Shown: in pieces, positions 5,404 through 6,393 of the stretch | Numbering within the stretch: the stretch's first letter is position 1 | Layout: the number at the start of each line of letters is the position of its first letter | Assembly (NCBI GenBank): GCA_964539665.1 | Contig: CAZIKB010000216.1 | Location: 1 to 6,393 of the forward strand | Origin: CAZIKB01 sp964539665 | GTDB taxonomy: Bacteria > Zhuqueibacterota > Zhuqueibacteria > Oceanimicrobiales > Oceanimicrobiaceae | Reading direction: 5' to 3' | Length of the DNA: 6,393 nt | The notes under the pieces: model-generated | The model's input: the letters and a program-made list of their open reading frames with translations, nothing else | The model's database searches: none | Told to the model about the DNA's origin: nothing | Position numbers and translations under genes: made by a program

Positions 5404-5464
5404 GCCACATAATTCCGAAGTACAGTGCGGCGCTAGTTCCAGCAGCTTATTTTTTCCGTTATAT
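5404..5464 (+). other. Possible degenerate attC downstream of the propeller gene
   Basis: GCCACATAAT (5404-5413) matches the left box expected for a site paired with TTATGTGGC (3162-3170). GTTATAT (5458-5464) could be the right box. The interior (5414-5457) shows no clear paired arms. It is listed only because of the nine-base complementarity and its place right after the stop codon. Confidence 0.3.
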
Positions 5465-5553
5465 TCCCAGATTAGTGGTATAAGAAAACTGAATATACAC
5501 ATAAATTACTGGTGATAATAAATGAGGAATTCAATTAATAGGATACTAATAGC

Positions 5554-6393
5554 ATGAGATTTAAATATAGCCTTTTCGTATTTTTATTTTTTGGAATAAT
5601 ATTCAATAGTTATTCCCAACAAACTACCCCGGTAAATTTATTGGCCAAAATGCGGAATGAGGGATTTCAAAATTCTCGTGCAATGGAAATGTTAAGCCAA
5701 TTAACTGATGTTTATGGCCAAAGGCTCAACGGATCACATGAATATTTTGCTGCTGCAAATTGGATTTCTAATAAGATGAAAGACATAGGCCTGCAAAATG
5801 TTCATTTTGAGAAATATTGTCCCGATTGTAGAGGTTGGAGTCTTGTCAGCTTTAATCTTGAAATGACTGCACCCAATTATATGCATATATCCGGGTACCC
5901 TTTGGCGTATACAAAGAGCTCGAATGGTACGGTTTCAGGAGAACTAGTACACATTGAAAGCTATGAAGACATGGATGAGGTGAAATGTCAGTTTGCCGGA
6001 AACCTGAAAGGGAAAGTCATCTTGCTCGGTAAGGAGCCATCCATAAAATCGTTATCAGAGCCACTTACCACCAGATTTTCAGAAAAGGAATTAACAAAAA
6101 TGGAGGAGAAGTTAATTGCTGAAATCAAGCAAACTCCAATACCAGAATTAATAAAATTATGGGATATCGAGGATTTTGAAGACGATGAATTTCTTCGATT
6201 TGCTGAAGCTGAGGGTGGCTTGGCTGTATTAGAGACCCGACCAATGCATCTGGGCATCTTGCATCCGAATGGTACCTATTACTATAAAATGAACGATCTA
6301 AAACCTCTGCCCTACTTTACAATAATGCCTGAACATTTGATTCAATACCATTTTTAGTTGAAAAAGGTGGCTCCGCGTTTTTTTATGCCGCTA
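5554..6393 (+). CDS. Exported M28-family metallopeptidase, N-terminal part, frameshifted
   Basis: The start at 5554 follows AGGATA (5540-5545) and gives a signal peptide (residues 1 to about 21, ending SYSQQ). Residues 40-80 (AMEMLSQLTDVYGQRLNGS, then AANWISNKMKDIGLQNV) match the N-terminal part of M28 carboxypeptidase Q-like exopeptidases. Residues about 100-255 match their inserted PA-type domain (GKVILLG, AEGGLAVLE). The zero frame ends at a TAG at 6355-6357 (267 residues). The -1 frame from 6336 continues in family style as FDSIPFLVEKGGSAFF and is open to the window end, which indicates a one-base deletion near the TTT at 6336-6338. The zinc-binding catalytic part would lie beyond the window. 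Such enzymes trim peptides in the periplasm or outside the cell. The break may be a real pseudogene mutation or a sequencing error. Confidence 0.72.

Larger units (their letters stand above)
3162..5464 (+). mobile_element. Possible cassette 4 or array edge (propeller gene)
   Basis: The stretch after element B begins TTATGTGGC (3162-3170). Its exact reverse complement GCCACATAA is at 5404-5412, nine bases after the stop codon of the only gene in between. That is where the R'' box of its own attC would lie. A GTTAT follows at 5458-5462, giving a site of about 60 bp, but I see no convincing inner L-box pairing, so the site would be degenerate. Alternatively the array ends at element B and the match is chance. 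At about 2.3 kb the unit is large for a cassette. Confidence 0.35.

Noticed and set aside
5425..5456. Intrinsic terminator after the propeller gene (GC-rich stretch followed by a T-run)
   Set aside because: The best stem I could draw before the T-run is only three base pairs (GCT with AGC), too weak to call.
6331..6345. Programmed -1 ribosomal frameshift in the peptidase gene
   Set aside because: There is no X-XXY-YYZ slippery heptamer in the zero frame and no clear downstream stem, so a deletion or read error is more likely.

Overview
The window appears to come from an AT-rich bacterium of the FCB superphylum (Bacteroidota/Ignavibacteriota/Calditrichota-like). The main evidence is a type IX secretion (Por) C-terminal sorting domain with the YPNPFNP signature on the large secreted protein at 3218-5395. 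All genes I can support lie on the + strand. No integrase, rRNA, tRNA or CRISPR is visible.

The left half (1-3161) reads best as part of an integron gene-cassette array, possibly a cluster of attC sites without a nearby integrase. Unit 1 (49-1502) carries a YdeI/OmpD-associated family gene and a DinB-like gene. It ends in a palindrome at 1375-1508 with the architecture of a classical attC site. Unit 2 (1503-2020) has no convincing gene. It ends in a ~205-bp imperfect palindrome, element A. Unit 3 (2021-3161) carries a HEPN/MNT two-gene module of the toxin-antitoxin type and ends in element B, a relative of A. The last 55 bp of a third copy (element C) open the window. A, B and C have ATT where classical attC sites have GTT at the crossover.

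The strongest support for cassettes is a base-pairing rule. The first bases of unit 1 (TTATGTGC, 49-56), unit 2 (TTATCCGTGACGCAA, 1503-1517) and the stretch after element B (TTATGTGGC, 3162-3170) are each the exact reverse complement of a sequence at the start of that unit's own downstream recombination site (1375-1382, 1809-1823, 5404-5412). This is expected if each unit circularises at its own attC.

The right half holds a secreted protein of about 14 Ycf48-like propeller blades (3218-5395), which may itself be the last cassette or the first gene beyond the array. It is followed by the N-terminal part of an exported M28-type metallopeptidase (5554 to the window end), whose frame is broken by an apparent one-base deletion near 6336. 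The cassette genes look like small accessory or defence functions. The two right-hand genes look like envelope or secreted housekeeping or accessory proteins. No pathway links them.
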